A DNA stretch of 64,000 bases from Hymenobacter aranciens (GTDB lineage: Bacteria; Bacteroidota; Bacteroidia; Cytophagales; Hymenobacteraceae), in NCBI RefSeq assembly GCF_030580865.1, contig NZ_JAUQSY010000002.1, positions 1-64,000 of the forward strand. The letters are read 5' to 3'. Shown here piece by piece: positions 34,580-45,772 of the stretch (position 1 is its first letter; each line of letters opens with the position of its first letter). Position numbers and translations under genes: made by a program. Under the pieces are notes generated by a model. It worked only from the letters and a program-made list of their open reading frames with translations. It ran no database searches and was not told the DNA's origin.

Positions 34580-35392
34580 TTAGTTCTGGTTCAGAATCGA
34601 GAACAGCTCATCCAGCTTCGGCGTCAGAATGATGTCGGTGCGGCGGTTCATGGCCTTGTTTTGGGGCGTGTCGTTGGCCACCACGGGCAGGAATTCGGCG
34701 CGGCCGGAGGGCGTCACCTGAGCGGGGTCCATGCCGGCCGAGGTCAGCAGACGGGTGATTTCGGTGGCGCGCATCACGCTCAGGTCCCAGTTGTCCTTGG
34801 CGCCGCTGGCCGTCTGGCCTTTGATGGGCACGTTGTCGGTGTGGCCTTCTACCAGCACGTTCACGTCCTTGTTATCCTTGAGGGCGCCGGCCAGCTTTTT
34901 GAGGGCGTCCTGGCCTTTGGGGTCCACTTTGGTGGAGCCCGATTTGAAGAGCAGCTGCTCCGACAGCGACACGTACACCTTGCCGTTCTTCACGTTCACC
35001 TGCAGGTCCTGGGCGTTGAAACCCAGCAGCGCGTCAGATACTTTCTTGCGCAGGGCCTTGGTGGCGGCATCCTTCTGTTCCAGAATGCGCTGCATCTCGG
35101 CGATGCGGGCGTTTTTGCCGGCCAGGTCCTGCTCGGCGTCGCCCAGGTTCTGGTTGAGCTGGTTTACCTGGTTGTTCTTGTTGAGCAGGTTGTTGCGCAG
35201 CGCAGCTTCGTTGCGCTCCTTTTCGGCAGCCAGGTTGGCCTTTTCCAGCTGAAGCTGGTCGCGGGTTTTGGCTAATTCGGCATTTTGCTGCTGCAGAGCA
35301 GCAATCTCCTTTTTGTTGCAGCCGGGCAGCGCCAGCAAGGTTGCGCCCAGCAGAGCCGGGGCGAGGAAACGGGAAATAAGCGGGAATTTCAT
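34580..35392 (-). CDS. OmpA family lipoprotein
   Basis: A 270-residue lipoprotein: signal and lipobox LALPGC (Cys25), a coiled-coil rich in Gln/Glu/Asn (about 27-110, LQQQNAELAKTRDQL) and an OmpA-type peptidoglycan-binding domain (about 130-258) with the NDxxL-like and HTDN motifs (VEGHTDNVP, NRRTDIIL). It should tie the outer membrane to peptidoglycan. Known relatives are called OmpA/MotB domain proteins. Transcribed toward the WG-repeat gene. Confidence 0.9.
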   Translation of the reverse strand: MKFPLISRFLAPALLGATLLALPGCNKKEIAALQQQNAELAKTRDQLQLEKANLAAEKERNEAALRNNLLNKNNQVNQLNQNLGDAEQDLAGKNARIAEMQRILEQKDAATKALRKKVSDALLGFNAQDLQVNVKNGKVYVSLSEQLLFKSGSTKVDPKGQDALKKLAGALKDNKDVNVLVEGHTDNVPIKGQTASGAKDNWDLSVMRATEITRLLTSAGMDPAQVTPSGRAEFLPVVANDTPQNKAMNRRTDIILTPKLDELFSILNQN

Positions 35393-35463
35393 AAAGAAAG
35401 TTCGGGGAAGAAAAAGCCGCCACTCAGCGGCTGAGCTTTCAAACGGACAATCGGCTCAGGGGT

Positions 35464-35471
35464 TACCTTTG
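35464..35471 (+). promoter_or_regulatory. -7 promoter box TACCTTTG
   Basis: Exact TAnnTTTG match 50 bases before the subtilase start; no strong -33 box seen. Confidence 0.5.
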
Positions 35472-35520
35472 TCGGTTATCGGCCGTCGTCCGGTATAATT
35501 GTTTCATCGAAAATTCAGGA

Positions 35521-37323
35521 ATGCCCCGACTATACGAGTGGGTTTGTGGCTTGCTACTAGCAGTATCGGCAACGGAAGCGCCGGCGCAGCAGGCCCCGGC
35601 CCGCTACTGGGTAACCCTGCGCGACAAGCAGGGCGTCCGCTTCGCGCCGGAGCGGTATTTTTCGCCCCAGGCCCAGGCCCGCCGCCAGCGCCAGCACCTG
35701 CCCGCCTACGAAACCAGCGACTTGCCTGTGCGTTCCGATTACGTGGCTGCCATCGCCGCGCGGGTCGATACCATCACGCTGGTCAGCCGCTGGTTTAATG
35801 CCGTGGCCTGCCGCGCCACGCCCGCCCAGGCCGCGCAGCTGCAGGCCTTGCCCGGGGTGCAGCGCGTGGAGCTTTGGCCTCCGTTGGGGGGGGCAGTAGC
35901 TGGCTTAACGGCGTGCGCAGGCACGCCGACCAGTCCCGCATCCGCCGCCCGCGCCAAACCCCTTTCCGCCAACGACTACCTGCTGGCCCGCCGCCAAACC
36001 GCCTACCTCGACGAGCCCGCCCTGCGCCGCGCCAATCTCAACGGTAAGGGTCTGCGCATTGCCATCTTCGACGTCGGCTTCGAGGGCCTGCCCGGTCACC
36101 CGGCCTTTCAGACGCTGGTGAATGAGCGCCGCATCGTCGCCACTCACGACTTCCTGAAAAACCGGCCCGACGTATTCCGCGGCGGCAGCCACGGTATCGA
36201 GGTGCTGGCCTGCCTGACGGGCCGCCTGCCCGGCGGCCCCGGCGGCGCGCCCGGCCCCGCCCTGGGCCTGGCCCCAGCCGCCGACTACCTGCTGGCCCGC
36301 ACCGAGCAGCTGCACCGCGAGCGCTACGCCGAGGAAGAAGCCTGGCTGGCCGCCGCTGAATGGGCTGATAAAGAAGGCGCCGACATCATCAACTCCTCGC
36401 TGGCCTACACCGAGCAGCGCTACTTCCCCGAGCACATGGACGGCCGCCGCAGCCTCATTGCCCGCGCTGCCAACCTGGCCGCCCGCAAGGGCATGCTGGT
36501 GGTGAGCGCCGCCGGCAACGACGGCGACGACGACTGGGTGCGCATCGGCACGCCCGCCGATGCCGACTCGGTGCTGGCCATCGGCGGGCTCGACCCCGAA
36601 ACCGGCCTGCACGCCGTCTTCAGCTCCTACGGCCCCAGCGCCGACCGCCGCCCCAAGCCCAACCTGGCCGCTTTCGGCACCGTGCTCACGGCCACGCCCG
36701 AAGGGTATGAACGGCTGGAGGGAACCTCCTTCTCGTCGCCGCTGGTAGCTGGTTTTGCCGCCTGCATGTGGCAGAAAAACCGCAGCCTCACGGCCATGCA
36801 GCTCTTCCGCCAGCTCCAGGAATCGGCCGAGCTGTACCCGTATTTCGACTACGCTCACGGCTACGGCCGGCCGCAGTTTGCTTATTTTGAGGGCCTGGCC
36901 AAAGCTGCGGCCCCAACCTTCGATTTCGTGCCGCACGACAGCCTCGTGGCCGTCGTCATCCAGCCCGCCGCCGCCCGCCGCCCGGCCCGCTCGCTGCCCC
37001 TCATGGCCGAGCAGCCCGACGAGCTGGTACTGGCCGCCCTGGCGCCTGCTCCCAAAAAGGACGAGCCGACCCCGAAAGACGACAAAACCAAGCCCGTGGG
37101 CCGCGAGCAGCCCCTGCCCGCCGACGAAGCGCCCCTCACGCCCGACCCCGATTTCCCGCCCTACCTCTACTGGAGCCTGGCTGACCGCCGCGGCGTGCTG
37201 CGCCGCTACGAAGCCCGCGCCGTGACGCAACGGCTGGTGGTGCAGGTGCCCAGGCGGCTACTCAAAGACGGCAATGTGCTGAAGGTTCATTTTAAAGGCT
37301 ATACGGCCACGTATTCGGAATAA
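35521..37323 (+). CDS. S8 family serine peptidase (subtilase)
   Basis: A 600-residue exported subtilisin-like protease. Signal peptide to about residue 23. The triad is Asp184 (IAIFDVGF), His224 (GGSHGIEV) and Ser403 (GTSFSSP), with the oxyanion Asn333 (AAGNDG). A propeptide-like region (25-150) precedes the catalytic domain and a Pro/Lys-rich linker plus beta domain (about 500-600) follows. The stop codon overlaps the ATG of the next gene by one base (TAATG). Confidence 0.9.
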   Translation: MPRLYEWVCGLLLAVSATEAPAQQAPARYWVTLRDKQGVRFAPERYFSPQAQARRQRQHLPAYETSDLPVRSDYVAAIAARVDTITLVSRWFNAVACRATPAQAAQLQALPGVQRVELWPPLGGAVAGLTACAGTPTSPASAARAKPLSANDYLLARRQTAYLDEPALRRANLNGKGLRIAIFDVGFEGLPGHPAFQTLVNERRIVATHDFLKNRPDVFRGGSHGIEVLACLTGRLPGGPGGAPGPALGLAPAADYLLARTEQLHRERYAEEEAWLAAAEWADKEGADIINSSLAYTEQRYFPEHMDGRRSLIARAANLAARKGMLVVSAAGNDGDDDWVRIGTPADADSVLAIGGLDPETGLHAVFSSYGPSADRRPKPNLAAFGTVLTATPEGYERLEGTSFSSPLVAGFAACMWQKNRSLTAMQLFRQLQESAELYPYFDYAHGYGRPQFAYFEGLAKAAAPTFDFVPHDSLVAVVIQPAAARRPARSLPLMAEQPDELVLAALAPAPKKDEPTPKDDKTKPVGREQPLPADEAPLTPDPDFPPYLYWSLADRRGVLRRYEARAVTQRLVVQVPRRLLKDGNVLKVHFKGYTATYSE

Positions 37324-38108
37324 TGGGCTGTCTTTGGGTTTCTGGTTTTAGGTTTGGCTTGCGCCTTTCTTCGGTTCTGGTTTCTGGTTTTTGCCGGAGG
37401 CACAAGGCTGCTACAATAGCTTTACTGTTGGTAAGCAGCAGCTTAGCTGCCCATGCGCAGCAGGTGCTGGTCGAGGCCAACGTGGCCGACGACACCGTCA
37501 AAACCACCTTCGGCCCCAATCGCTGCTATTTCGGCCACGTGTATGGCAGCTATGGCCTGCTGGCCGGGGCCAGCGGTGGGAGCGGGGCTAGGCTGCGCTA
37601 CGGCCTGGGCTCGCTGGAAGCCCAGCTGGGCGGCCGGCTCAAGCGCCGCTTCTCCCAAACGCTGGCCCTGAACCTCGATTTGCGCTACGCCTACCAGCAG
37701 TTCAGCCTGGCGCAAAACGCGCAGAAAACCGTGCCCACGCCCACGCTGCACAAAAGCGAAAGCCTGAGCTTGCATCACATCCAGAGTGAGTTGAGCTTGC
37801 GCCTGAATGCCGGCCGGCGCGGTAACGTAATCGGCCGCTACCTCGACCTGCTGGCCTACGGCGGCTGGGTAGCCGGCACCTCGCACACCACCGAAGACGA
37901 GCCCGGCCCGGGGATAAAGTCCGTCGAAACCACCGAAAGCGGCCTGCCCTACCTGCACCGCTGGGCCGGCGGCGTGGGCGCCCGCCTGGGCTCCGACCGC
38001 TACGCCTTGGTGACGCGCTACCGCCTGAGCTCAGTTTTTCGGCCCGAATATGCCGCCTTTCCCGAGCTGCCGCGCTGGGTAATCGGGCTGGAGCTGGGTT
38101 GGTTTTAA
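37323..38108 (+). CDS. Putative outer-membrane beta-barrel protein
   Basis: A 261-residue protein overlapping the subtilase stop by one base, hence translationally coupled. The N-terminus after MGCLWVSGFRFGLRLSS contains a hydrophobic signal (ATIALLLVSSSLAAHAQ, cleavage about residue 46). The mature part alternates hydrophobic and polar residues and ends in an aromatic residue (ELGWF), as outer-membrane barrels do. The first 25 codons are low-complexity (GGTTTCTGG repeats), so the true start may be later. Confidence 0.65.
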   Translation: MGCLWVSGFRFGLRLSSVLVSGFCRRHKAATIALLLVSSSLAAHAQQVLVEANVADDTVKTTFGPNRCYFGHVYGSYGLLAGASGGSGARLRYGLGSLEAQLGGRLKRRFSQTLALNLDLRYAYQQFSLAQNAQKTVPTPTLHKSESLSLHHIQSELSLRLNAGRRGNVIGRYLDLLAYGGWVAGTSHTTEDEPGPGIKSVETTESGLPYLHRWAGGVGARLGSDRYALVTRYRLSSVFRPEYAAFPELPRWVIGLELGWF

Positions 38109-38224
38109 GCCGCCGCAAACCTATTGCCGGGCTATTCGCGTAAAACGCTCAGCGCCGAAAAATCAGGTGCCTGAATTCCCCGTTTACCCTTCCCCGCGCC
38201 GCTCGCCGGCGCTTCCCCGAACTC

Positions 38225-38830
38225 ATGAAAACCTCGTCTATTCTACTGGCTGCCGCCGCGCTCACCCTCCAGCTCAGCGCCTGCGTCAGCACCGACCGCG
38301 AGCTGGGCGCCTCCAGCCAGGACCCCCGCGCCACCTACACCCCGCCCGCTACCGCCGACCGTACCCGCCTCAACAGCAGCTCGGTGCTGAACACCGTGCG
38401 CGCCACCCACGCCTTCTCTGACCCCGGCACGCAGGACAACTTCGTATTGCAGCTGCGCGGCACCCGCGTGCTCAACGCCCAGGCTCACCTCATCGTCACC
38501 AATAGCAAGGGCGATACCATCAGCCACGAAATAATGCCCGCCCGCGCCCTCATTCAGGATAAAATGCTGGAAGACCCACAGGCCGCTACCGTGCGCGACA
38601 AGGAAATCGCCATCCTGCAGGGGATGAATGCCTTTTTTGCCCCCGCCAACTTCACCACGCCCGCCGTGCCCGCCTCCACGCCCCAGCCCGCCGAGGTCGA
38701 TACCAAAGCCTGGCAGGCCCTGCGCGACGACCCCACGGCCGTGGCCTTCGATTTCATGGGCCCCGGTGGGGCCGAGCGCCGACTGGCGTATGCGCGCAAG
38801 CTGGGCAAGTCGGTGGTGATTAGTCAGTAA
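38225..38830 (+). CDS. Hypothetical lipoprotein
   Basis: A 201-residue protein with a lipobox LQLSAC (Cys20). The mature chain is mixed alpha/beta, with RDKEIAILQGMNAFFAP in the middle and Pro-rich linker (PAVPASTPQPAE). No family recognised. Located immediately upstream of a family-1 palindromic repeat. Confidence 0.7.
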   Translation: MKTSSILLAAAALTLQLSACVSTDRELGASSQDPRATYTPPATADRTRLNSSSVLNTVRATHAFSDPGTQDNFVLQLRGTRVLNAQAHLIVTNSKGDTISHEIMPARALIQDKMLEDPQAATVRDKEIAILQGMNAFFAPANFTTPAVPASTPQPAEVDTKAWQALRDDPTAVAFDFMGPGGAERRLAYARKLGKSVVISQ

Positions 38831-38842
38831 AAGATAGGCCGA

Positions 38843-38963
38843 GTGGTAGTACGAATTCCCCGCAGGGGTTCGTACTACCACTTTGTCGTTGTTATAGCTG
38901 GTGCGGAACTGCGCTACCGACAGAGTGGTAGTACGAACCCCTGCGGGGAATTCGTACTACCAC
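38843..38963. repeat. Paired palindromic repeat, family 1, second copy
   Basis: Units 38843-38881 and 38925-38963 are reverse complements of each other (39 bases) around a 43-base spacer, the same geometry as at 12058-12178. The outer ends GTGGTAGTACGAA / TTCGTACTACCAC are identical between loci; the centre of each palindrome differs (CCCCGCAGGGG here, CCGCGCAGCGG there), with compensatory changes preserving pairing. Confidence 0.92.
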
Positions 38964-38974
38964 TTCGTTATTCG

Positions 38975-38982
38975 TACTTTTG
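38975..38982 (+). promoter_or_regulatory. -7 promoter box TACTTTTG
   Basis: Exact TAnnTTTG match 25 bases before the DUF4920 gene and 12 bases after the palindromic repeat, whose right arm would occupy the -33 region. Confidence 0.55.
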
Positions 38983-39007
38983 CCGCCGCATTCCCACACG
39001 TTCACTC

Positions 39008-39631
39008 ATGAAATTCATCCTCTCCTTCGCCGCCGTCTTAGTTGCCATACTGGCCCTGTTGCGCTTTTTCCCCTCCGCACCCATCAACCCGGTGCTGCCG
39101 GTAAGGCCGCAGCACGAAGTGCAGGGCCACGGCGCCGACGTACCCGTAGGCCCCACCAGCGCCGTCACGCCCGGCCAACCCTGCGACGCTGAAAAAGAAG
39201 ATGCTGCCCTAGCCAACGGTGGCGCTTCGACCACCAAAGCCGGCCAGACCTTCGGCCAGCCCATCACCGCCGAGGGTGCCGTGCCCATGAGCGGCCTCAA
39301 CGTGGCCCTGAGCGGCAAAGACTCGGTGCAAATCAAGCTGGTAGGCGAAGCCAAAGCCGTGTGCCAGGCCAAAGGCTGCTGGATGACGCTGCCCACCGCC
39401 AGCGGCGAGCCGATGCGCGTGCGCTTCAAGGACTACGCCTTCTTCGTACCCAAGGACATGACCGGCCACCAGGTGGTGGTGAGCGGCTGGGCCTTCCGCG
39501 AAGTAACCTCCGTCGAGCACCAGCAGCACTACCTGCGCGACGCCCACAAATCGGAGCAGGAAATTGCCGCCATCACCAAGCCCAAGGAAGAAATTAACTT
39601 CATGGCCGACGGGGTGTTGGTGCAAAACTAG
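39008..39631 (+). CDS. DUF4920 domain-containing protein
   Basis: A 207-residue protein with an N-terminal membrane segment (FILSFAAVLVAILALLRFF). The DUF4920 domain lies about 75-200, with the CQAKGCWMTLP segment (two Cys) and the terminal INFMADGVLV. The longer frame upstream to 38843 runs through the repeat and is rejected. Members of the family are small exported proteins of unknown role. Confidence 0.85.
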   Translation: MKFILSFAAVLVAILALLRFFPSAPINPVLPVRPQHEVQGHGADVPVGPTSAVTPGQPCDAEKEDAALANGGASTTKAGQTFGQPITAEGAVPMSGLNVALSGKDSVQIKLVGEAKAVCQAKGCWMTLPTASGEPMRVRFKDYAFFVPKDMTGHQVVVSGWAFREVTSVEHQQHYLRDAHKSEQEIAAITKPKEEINFMADGVLVQN

Positions 39632-39715
39632 CCGTTGCCGAAAGGTTTTGGAAAGGCCGCCCACCGGGCGGCCTTTCCTGCTTTCTGGCCCGATGGGTTT
39701 ACTTTGTACTTCTGA

Positions 39716-41875
<2,160 letters not shown>

Positions 41876-41892
41876 CTGAACTAGCGCACGAA

Positions 41893-41967
41893 AAACGCGG
41901 AGTGCTGCGTTGGGAAACGAAAGATGGCTATTTAGCCTTTCTATTCCCAATGCAGCACTCCGCGTTT
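41893..41967. terminator. Terminator of ligA
   Basis: Arms 41893-41916 and 41944-41967 (24 bases, one G-U) with a 27-base loop, followed by TTCTTATTTT. Confidence 0.75.
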
Positions 41968-42092
41968 CTTATTTTGAAGTTTTAATTGGAGGGAAGCTGG
42001 CCTGTGATTTGCGTAGGCGGCAAACCTTATCGGTTGATTAGCAGAAAAATTGTTACTATTGCCTATCGGCTTGCATTATGCAACTGTCAGCT

Positions 42093-42626
42093 ATGAAAAA
42101 TATATTAGTGTTCGGGCTGTTCCTTAGCGCATTGCTTGGTTCAATGGTAGCACAGGCGCAGTGCCTCCCCTTGGCCGACCTCACGGCCATTGCCGCCAAT
42201 TCCAACGCCTTAGCCAGGCCGGAGGCGCTGACGCAGTTGCCGGCCGGAAATTGGATATTCAAGGGCACGCCGCCGCGCAGCAAGGAAATTCAGTGGATTT
42301 CGGCCGCCACCTCGGCCGATGCCGATGGGGTGCACTCGCCGGCTATGTTTTCGCTGCGGCCTTTTCTACAATCGTTTGACGTGGTGCTGAAGACCACCGA
42401 GGCCGGCTGCGTACGCGACGTACGCTCGGAGCTGAAAAATCTGAAATTGAACCCGGTACCCGTCACCTGCCCCGGCTGCGAGGCCGTGCGCTACGATGGC
42501 CCCGGCTACCAGGCCACGCTCTATAGCAAAATGAAGGGCGACTATCCCTTCATAGTGGTGGTGCATCCTTTGACCACCACGCCCGTCGTTGAAACCAAAC
42601 AGAGTGGTACAACTACCACGCCGTAA
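42093..42626 (+). CDS. Hypothetical secreted protein
   Basis: A 177-residue protein from ATG 42093 (MKNILVFGLFLSALLGSMVAQAQ signal). Two Cys pairs occur (AQCLPL, CVRD and CPGCEAV). No family recognised. It lies 24 bases upstream of the rhodanese gene and may share its transcript. Confidence 0.65.
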   Translation: MKNILVFGLFLSALLGSMVAQAQCLPLADLTAIAANSNALARPEALTQLPAGNWIFKGTPPRSKEIQWISAATSADADGVHSPAMFSLRPFLQSFDVVLKTTEAGCVRDVRSELKNLKLNPVPVTCPGCEAVRYDGPGYQATLYSKMKGDYPFIVVVHPLTTTPVVETKQSGTTTTP

Positions 42627-42650
42627 GAACTTCAGCCAACGACAACTGCC

Positions 42651-43112
42651 ATGAAACTACTTGTACTGTTAGGTTTTGCTATTAGTCTGCCGCTAGCCGG
42701 GCAGGCCCAGACTGCCATCTTGGAGCCCCTGCCCAAGAGCAGCAATGATACCCATCTGCGGGCCAATAACAACGTCCTGCTGGATGACCGCCCAGCGCAG
42801 CCCGTCTCGGTGCCCGCGCTGGCTCCCAAGGTGGCTACCGAATTGATAGTCAATGGGCATGCCACCGTGCTCGATGTGCGAACGCCCGAGGAGTTTGCCA
42901 CCGGCCACCTGCAAAATGCCCGCAACCTCAATTTCCGGGCGCCTGATTTTGCCCAGCAGCTGGCCAAGCTGAATCCGCAAGGCACTTACCTGGTGTATTG
43001 CGCCTCCGGCAACCGCAGCGGTCAGGCGGTGGCGCAGATGCGGAAGAAAGGCTTCAAAAAGGCCACGAATGTGGGCGGATATAAAGACCTTAAGGCGGCG
43101 GGGGCTAAGTAA
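42651..43112 (+). CDS. Exported rhodanese-like protein
   Basis: A 153-residue single rhodanese domain with a signal peptide (to about residue 20). The active-site loop is CASGNRS (Cys117) after TYLVY. It may transfer sulfane sulfur or serve redox signalling in the periplasm; the exact role is not predictable. Confidence 0.88.
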   Translation: MKLLVLLGFAISLPLAGQAQTAILEPLPKSSNDTHLRANNNVLLDDRPAQPVSVPALAPKVATELIVNGHATVLDVRTPEEFATGHLQNARNLNFRAPDFAQQLAKLNPQGTYLVYCASGNRSGQAVAQMRKKGFKKATNVGGYKDLKAAGAK

Positions 43113-43126
43113 TTGCTACTAAAGTC

Positions 43127-43173
43127 ACAAATGAAAGCCCCGCGTCATAACACGACGCGGGGCTTTCGTTTGT
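43127..43173. terminator. Bidirectional intrinsic terminator
   Basis: Arms 43127-43146 and 43154-43173 (core AAAGCCCCGCGTC, 7-base loop) between the converging rhodanese and deacetylase genes, with A/T-rich flanks. Confidence 0.88.
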
Positions 43174-43189
43174 ATGATAACTGCAGGGG

Positions 43190-44116
43190 TTAGAAACTCT
43201 GCACCATGTTATTATGCAGCGTGCGCGGGCTCCAATACCCGCTGGCGATGATGCGCCGAATAGTGAAGAGTGGGTCCTGCTGGTCGCGCTTCTCGGCCAG
43301 CGAGAAGGCAGCCACGAAGCCCCGCTTCTTGAGCTCGGGGAAAGCCTGCGGGTTCCAGAGGCCGAAAGGGTAGGCGAAGTAATTGATTTTCTTGCCCGTG
43401 ATTTCCTCCAGGGTTTTGGTGGGCTTCTCAATTTGGGTCACCCAGTCCTGTCCCTGGTACTTCTTCACGTTGTGGTGGTCCCAGGTGTGCGAGCCGATGA
43501 TGTTGCCCTCGTCGGAAAGCTGTTTCACCATGGGCTTGGTCATGTAGTTGGGGCGGCCCAGGCTCACGGTCATCACGAAGTACACGGCCTTGTAGCCGTA
43601 CTTTTCGAGCTCGGGGCGGGCAATGGTGAACTGGTCGAGGTCGGTGTCGTCGAAGGTCAGCATCACCGGCTTGCTGGGCAGCTTGGCGCCGGTGGTGAGG
43701 TAGGCGTAGAGCTGGTCGGGCAGCACGGTGTGGTAGCCCGAGTCGGCCAGCATCTTCATCTGAGCCTTGAAGGTGGCGATGGGAATGATGTAGTCCTTAG
43801 CGTTTTTGGAGTCCTTGGCGCGCCAGTCGCGAATCTGGTGGTAGCACAGAATGGGCACCTGCGGCCGGGCCAGGATGGCGGCCGCGTCGCCCGCCTTACC
43901 GGCCGGAATGCTGCTGGGGTCGGGGGCCGGGGTGGCGTTGGCTTCGGCCTCGGCGGTAGCGGCGGCGCCCGAGGTGGCGGCCGTGGCCGGGTTCAGCGAG
44001 TCGGTCTGGATGGTTTCGGCCGAGGTGGCGGTGTTGGCTTCGCCGGTGGTGGCGGTTTTCGACTCGCAGGCAACCAGCAGGGCGGCGCTCAGCGCGAGGG
44101 GCAGGAACTTGTTCAA
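43190..44116 (-). CDS. Polysaccharide deacetylase family lipoprotein
   Basis: A 308-residue lipoprotein (lipobox LLVAC, Cys17) with a Thr/Ala/Glu-rich linker (to about residue 80) and a NodB/CE4 domain. Motif 1 is TFDDTD and motif 2 HTWDHH, which together bind the metal. It probably deacetylates cell-wall or exopolysaccharide amino sugars at the envelope. Divergent from dapA with 61 bases between. Confidence 0.9.
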   Translation of the reverse strand: MNKFLPLALSAALLVACESKTATTGEANTATSAETIQTDSLNPATAATSGAAATAEAEANATPAPDPSSIPAGKAGDAAAILARPQVPILCYHQIRDWRAKDSKNAKDYIIPIATFKAQMKMLADSGYHTVLPDQLYAYLTTGAKLPSKPVMLTFDDTDLDQFTIARPELEKYGYKAVYFVMTVSLGRPNYMTKPMVKQLSDEGNIIGSHTWDHHNVKKYQGQDWVTQIEKPTKTLEEITGKKINYFAYPFGLWNPQAFPELKKRGFVAAFSLAEKRDQQDPLFTIRRIIASGYWSPRTLHNNMVQSF

Positions 44117-44177
44117 AAGATGGGGGAGAAGGCGGGATGTAAATTTGCAACTACAAAACTACTTCCCCCCACCCCCA

Positions 44178-45041
44178 ATGGACAAACTTCGCGGCACCGG
44201 CGTGGCCCTGGTTACGCCTTTTTCTTCTGATTTTTCAGTGGATTACGACGGCTGGCGCCATCTCATTGATTTTACCATAGACGGCGGCGTCGAATACCTC
44301 GTCGTGAACGGCACCACCGGCGAGTCGCCCACCACCACTACCGATGAAAAAACCGAGCTGCTGCGCATTGCCAAGGAGCAAATCAACGGCCGCGTGCCGC
44401 TGGTGTACGGCATCGGCGGCAACGACACGGCCACCACCGCCGAGCTGTTCCGCAGCGTCGATTTGCACGGCGTAACGGCCGTGCTCTCAGCCAGCCCCGC
44501 CTACAATAAGCCCAGCCAGGCCGGTCTGGTAGCCCACTACCTGCGCCTGGCCGACGCCAGCCCCGTGCCGCTGCTGCTCTACAACGTGCCCGGCCGCACC
44601 GCCTCCAACCTCACCGCCGAAACTACCCTGCGCCTGGCCCAGCACCCCAACATCATCGGCATCAAGGAAGCCAGCGGCAACCTGGAGCAGTGCCTCGCCA
44701 TCGCTGCCCGCAAACCCAAGGATTTCCTGCTGCTCAGCGGCGACGATATGATGACAACGGCGCTAATAGCTTGCGGGGCTGAAGGCGTTATATCGGTGCT
44801 GGCCAACGCCTTCCCCAAGCGCTTCGGCGAAATGACCCGCCAAGCCCTAACCGGTGACTTCGCTGCTTCTCGCAAGTTGCTGTTCGAGTTTCTGGAGTTG
44901 AACCCGCTAATGTATGAGGAAAGCAACCCAGTGGGTGTGAAGGCGGCGCTGGCGGCGCTGGGCGTGTGTGGCGGCGCCGTGCGCCTGCCGCTGCTGGAAG
45001 CTACCGGCGGGCTCAAGGAGCGGATTCAGAAGGCGATGTAA
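44178..45041 (+). CDS. dapA: 4-hydroxy-tetrahydrodipicolinate synthase
   Basis: A 287-residue DapA. The Schiff-base lysine is Lys163 (GIKEASGN), Tyr135 is in LLYNVPGRT and TTGES binds pyruvate carboxylate. It condenses pyruvate with aspartate semialdehyde in lysine and diaminopimelate synthesis. The long frame upstream to 43851 is antisense to the deacetylase and is rejected in favour of ATG 44178. Confidence 0.95.
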   Translation: MDKLRGTGVALVTPFSSDFSVDYDGWRHLIDFTIDGGVEYLVVNGTTGESPTTTTDEKTELLRIAKEQINGRVPLVYGIGGNDTATTAELFRSVDLHGVTAVLSASPAYNKPSQAGLVAHYLRLADASPVPLLLYNVPGRTASNLTAETTLRLAQHPNIIGIKEASGNLEQCLAIAARKPKDFLLLSGDDMMTTALIACGAEGVISVLANAFPKRFGEMTRQALTGDFAASRKLLFEFLELNPLMYEESNPVGVKAALAALGVCGGAVRLPLLEATGGLKERIQKAM

Positions 45042-45050
45042 AGCCACCTG

Positions 45051-45129
45051 TCATGCTGAGCGTTGCGAAGCATCCTTTCACGTTCGATTGGTTATGGCGT
45101 GAGAGGATGCTTCGCTATGCTCAGCATGA
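45051..45129. repeat. Inverted repeat of TCATGCTGAGC type
   Basis: Arms 45051-45082 and 45098-45129 (32 bases, three mismatches), with ends TCATGCTGAGC / GCTCAGCATGA and inner GCGAAGCATCC. This type of repeat is commonly seen in Hymenobacter-like genomes. It fills the gap between dapA and the oxygenase gene. Confidence 0.88.
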
Positions 45130-45150
45130 GAGGAAGATGTAACTTGCAGT

Positions 45151-45705
45151 GTGAAATACAGTCAAGTAGCCGACGGCATTCTGGTTGTCGAAGATTTTCT
45201 GACCCGGCAGGAATGCCTGGAAAACATCGTGCTCAGCGAAAAAGTCGGCTACGAGCTGGCGAAGGTGAATACTGCCAGCGGCAGCAAGGTGCGCACGGAT
45301 ATTCGCAACAACAACCGCGCTTTTTACAAAAGTGAAGAGCTGGCCGAAAAGCTGTGGGACAAGCTGCAGGCCTTCGTGCCCGCCCAACTCGGCAATAGCA
45401 CCGCCATCGGCCTCAATGAGCTGTTCCGTTTCTACCGCTACCAGCGTGGGCACCAGTTCAAAGGGCACTTTGACGAAAGCTACATCCGCAACGAGCGCGA
45501 GGCCAGCTACCTCACGTTCATGGTGTACCTGAATGACAATTTCCAGGGCGGCGACACTGCCTTTCGCGGCCTGCGCATCCAGCCCCGGCAGGGTATGGCC
45601 CTGGTTTTCCTCCACAATCTCTACCACGAGGGCAGCGAGGTGACGCAAGGCGTGAAGTACGTGCTGCGCTCGGACGTGATGTACCGGTTGAACAATCAAC
45701 AATGA
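45151..45705 (+). CDS. 2-oxoglutarate/Fe(II)-dependent oxygenase (prolyl 4-hydroxylase-like)
   Basis: A 184-residue protein with a GTG start. Iron ligands HxD (HFDES) and the distal His (LYHEGSEV) plus a basic residue in VLRSDVMY fit the P4Hc fold. The substrate is unknown; small soluble members modify proteins or peptides. It begins 22 bases after the inverted repeat. Confidence 0.85.
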   Translation: MKYSQVADGILVVEDFLTRQECLENIVLSEKVGYELAKVNTASGSKVRTDIRNNNRAFYKSEELAEKLWDKLQAFVPAQLGNSTAIGLNELFRFYRYQRGHQFKGHFDESYIRNEREASYLTFMVYLNDNFQGGDTAFRGLRIQPRQGMALVFLHNLYHEGSEVTQGVKYVLRSDVMYRLNNQQ

Positions 45706-45772
45706 GCAGTTAACAATCGCTGGAAACACCAGCTCAATCACTCTTCGCTCATTATTAATTGTTGATTGAAAT

